64,000 nt of DNA from Amaranthus tricolor (lineage: Eukaryota; Streptophyta; Magnoliopsida; Caryophyllales; Amaranthaceae), in assembly GCF_026212465.1 (NCBI RefSeq), contig NC_080051.1:18575459-18639458 (forward strand), written 5' to 3'. The translations under genes and the position numbers were made by a program. The notes under the pieces are model-generated. The model was not told the origin of the DNA and made no database searches. It was given only the letters and a program-made list of their open reading frames with translations. Of the stretch, positions 61,257 to 64,000 are shown in pieces (the first letter of the stretch is position 1; each line of letters opens with the position of its first letter).

Positions 61257-61507
61257 TTCCCTCCGAAGTCCGAACCAATTTAGCTGTCCTATTTTCTTAT
61301 TTGTCAAAGTCTTTTTAGTTGTCTCATTTCTATTAGGTCAATCTTTTTTACCTAAATATCCTTAGTTCACACAAGTAATTACGAATATACCCCCATATAC
61401 CTTACTTATCCAACTACCCTTCACTACTTAACCTTTTTAATGAACCCCACACCATCCTTAATAACCGTGCCCAAGCAAATGGGACATCTAAATTGATTCG
61501 GAGGGAG
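61257..61507. mobile_element. Stowaway-like MITE, 251 bp
   Basis: A TA at 61255-61256 and 61508-61509. Ends TCCCTCCGAAGTCCGAACCA and (reverse complement) CTCCCTCCGAATCAATTTAG. It is nearly identical in its middle to the copy at 48376-48635 (CCTTAGTTCACACAAGTAAT, CAAGCAAATGGGACATCTAA). Confidence 0.92.
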
Positions 61508-61509
61508 TA

Positions 61510-64000
<2,491 letters not shown>

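Overview
The window is nuclear DNA of a flowering plant, most likely a core eudicot. It is AT-rich, its genes have spliced introns, and plant transposons of several classes are dense. The three recognisable host genes are plant-type, and the repeat content leans me weakly towards Caryophyllales/Amaranthaceae. The lineage is an inference and was not tested by alignment.

Host genes, left to right. (1) The last five exons of UFL1, the E3 ligase of the UFM1 (ufmylation) pathway, at 6230-8719 (+). Its 5' exons are not in the window. (2) A complete HERK1-type CrRLK1L receptor kinase, intronless in its coding part and with a 5' UTR intron, at 20020-22509 (+). (3) A three-exon CCT-motif family (CMF) transcriptional regulator of 254 residues at 30779-32186 (-). 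UFL1 and HERK1 also lie close together on Arabidopsis chromosome 3, so this looks like old microsynteny stretched by transposons. (4) A U5 spliceosomal snRNA gene at about 12152-12278, with plant snRNA promoter elements, sits inside a small hAT-type transposon. The three protein genes do not form a pathway.

Transposon layout. 2-6 kb: two decayed antisense LINEs (L1-like and RTE-like), the second split by a 526-bp hAT element with an exact 8-bp target duplication. 9-13 kb: hAT and copia remnants, then a 2.3-kb hAT element holding a 0.6-kb TA repeat and a second hAT element that carries the U5 gene. 13.7-17.6 kb: three hAT elements nested inside one another. The innermost holds a broken hAT transposase. 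18.2-18.8 kb: an inverted repeat of about 21-bp units. 33-41 kb: a TRIM-like element, a 5'-truncated LINE tail, a long LTR-like block with a 1.7-kb hAT element inside, a second copy of the 21-bp array, and a 0.5-kb foldback element. 43.5-46.8 kb: a nearly full-length RTE-type LINE with a few inactivating changes. 47-61 kb: Stowaway-like, Harbinger-like, CACTA and foldback MITEs, a hAT element with GGATCGTAGGATCG-type ends, an LTR-like block with GCCGAGTCGGC palindromes, and a 1-kb array of 22-23-bp units. The rest is AT-rich DNA with TA microsatellites.

The most unusual items are the U5 snRNA gene carried by a transposon, the depth of hAT nesting with readable target duplications, and a family of GAGACGGTCTC-ended elements that repeatedly hold arrays of 20-23-bp units.
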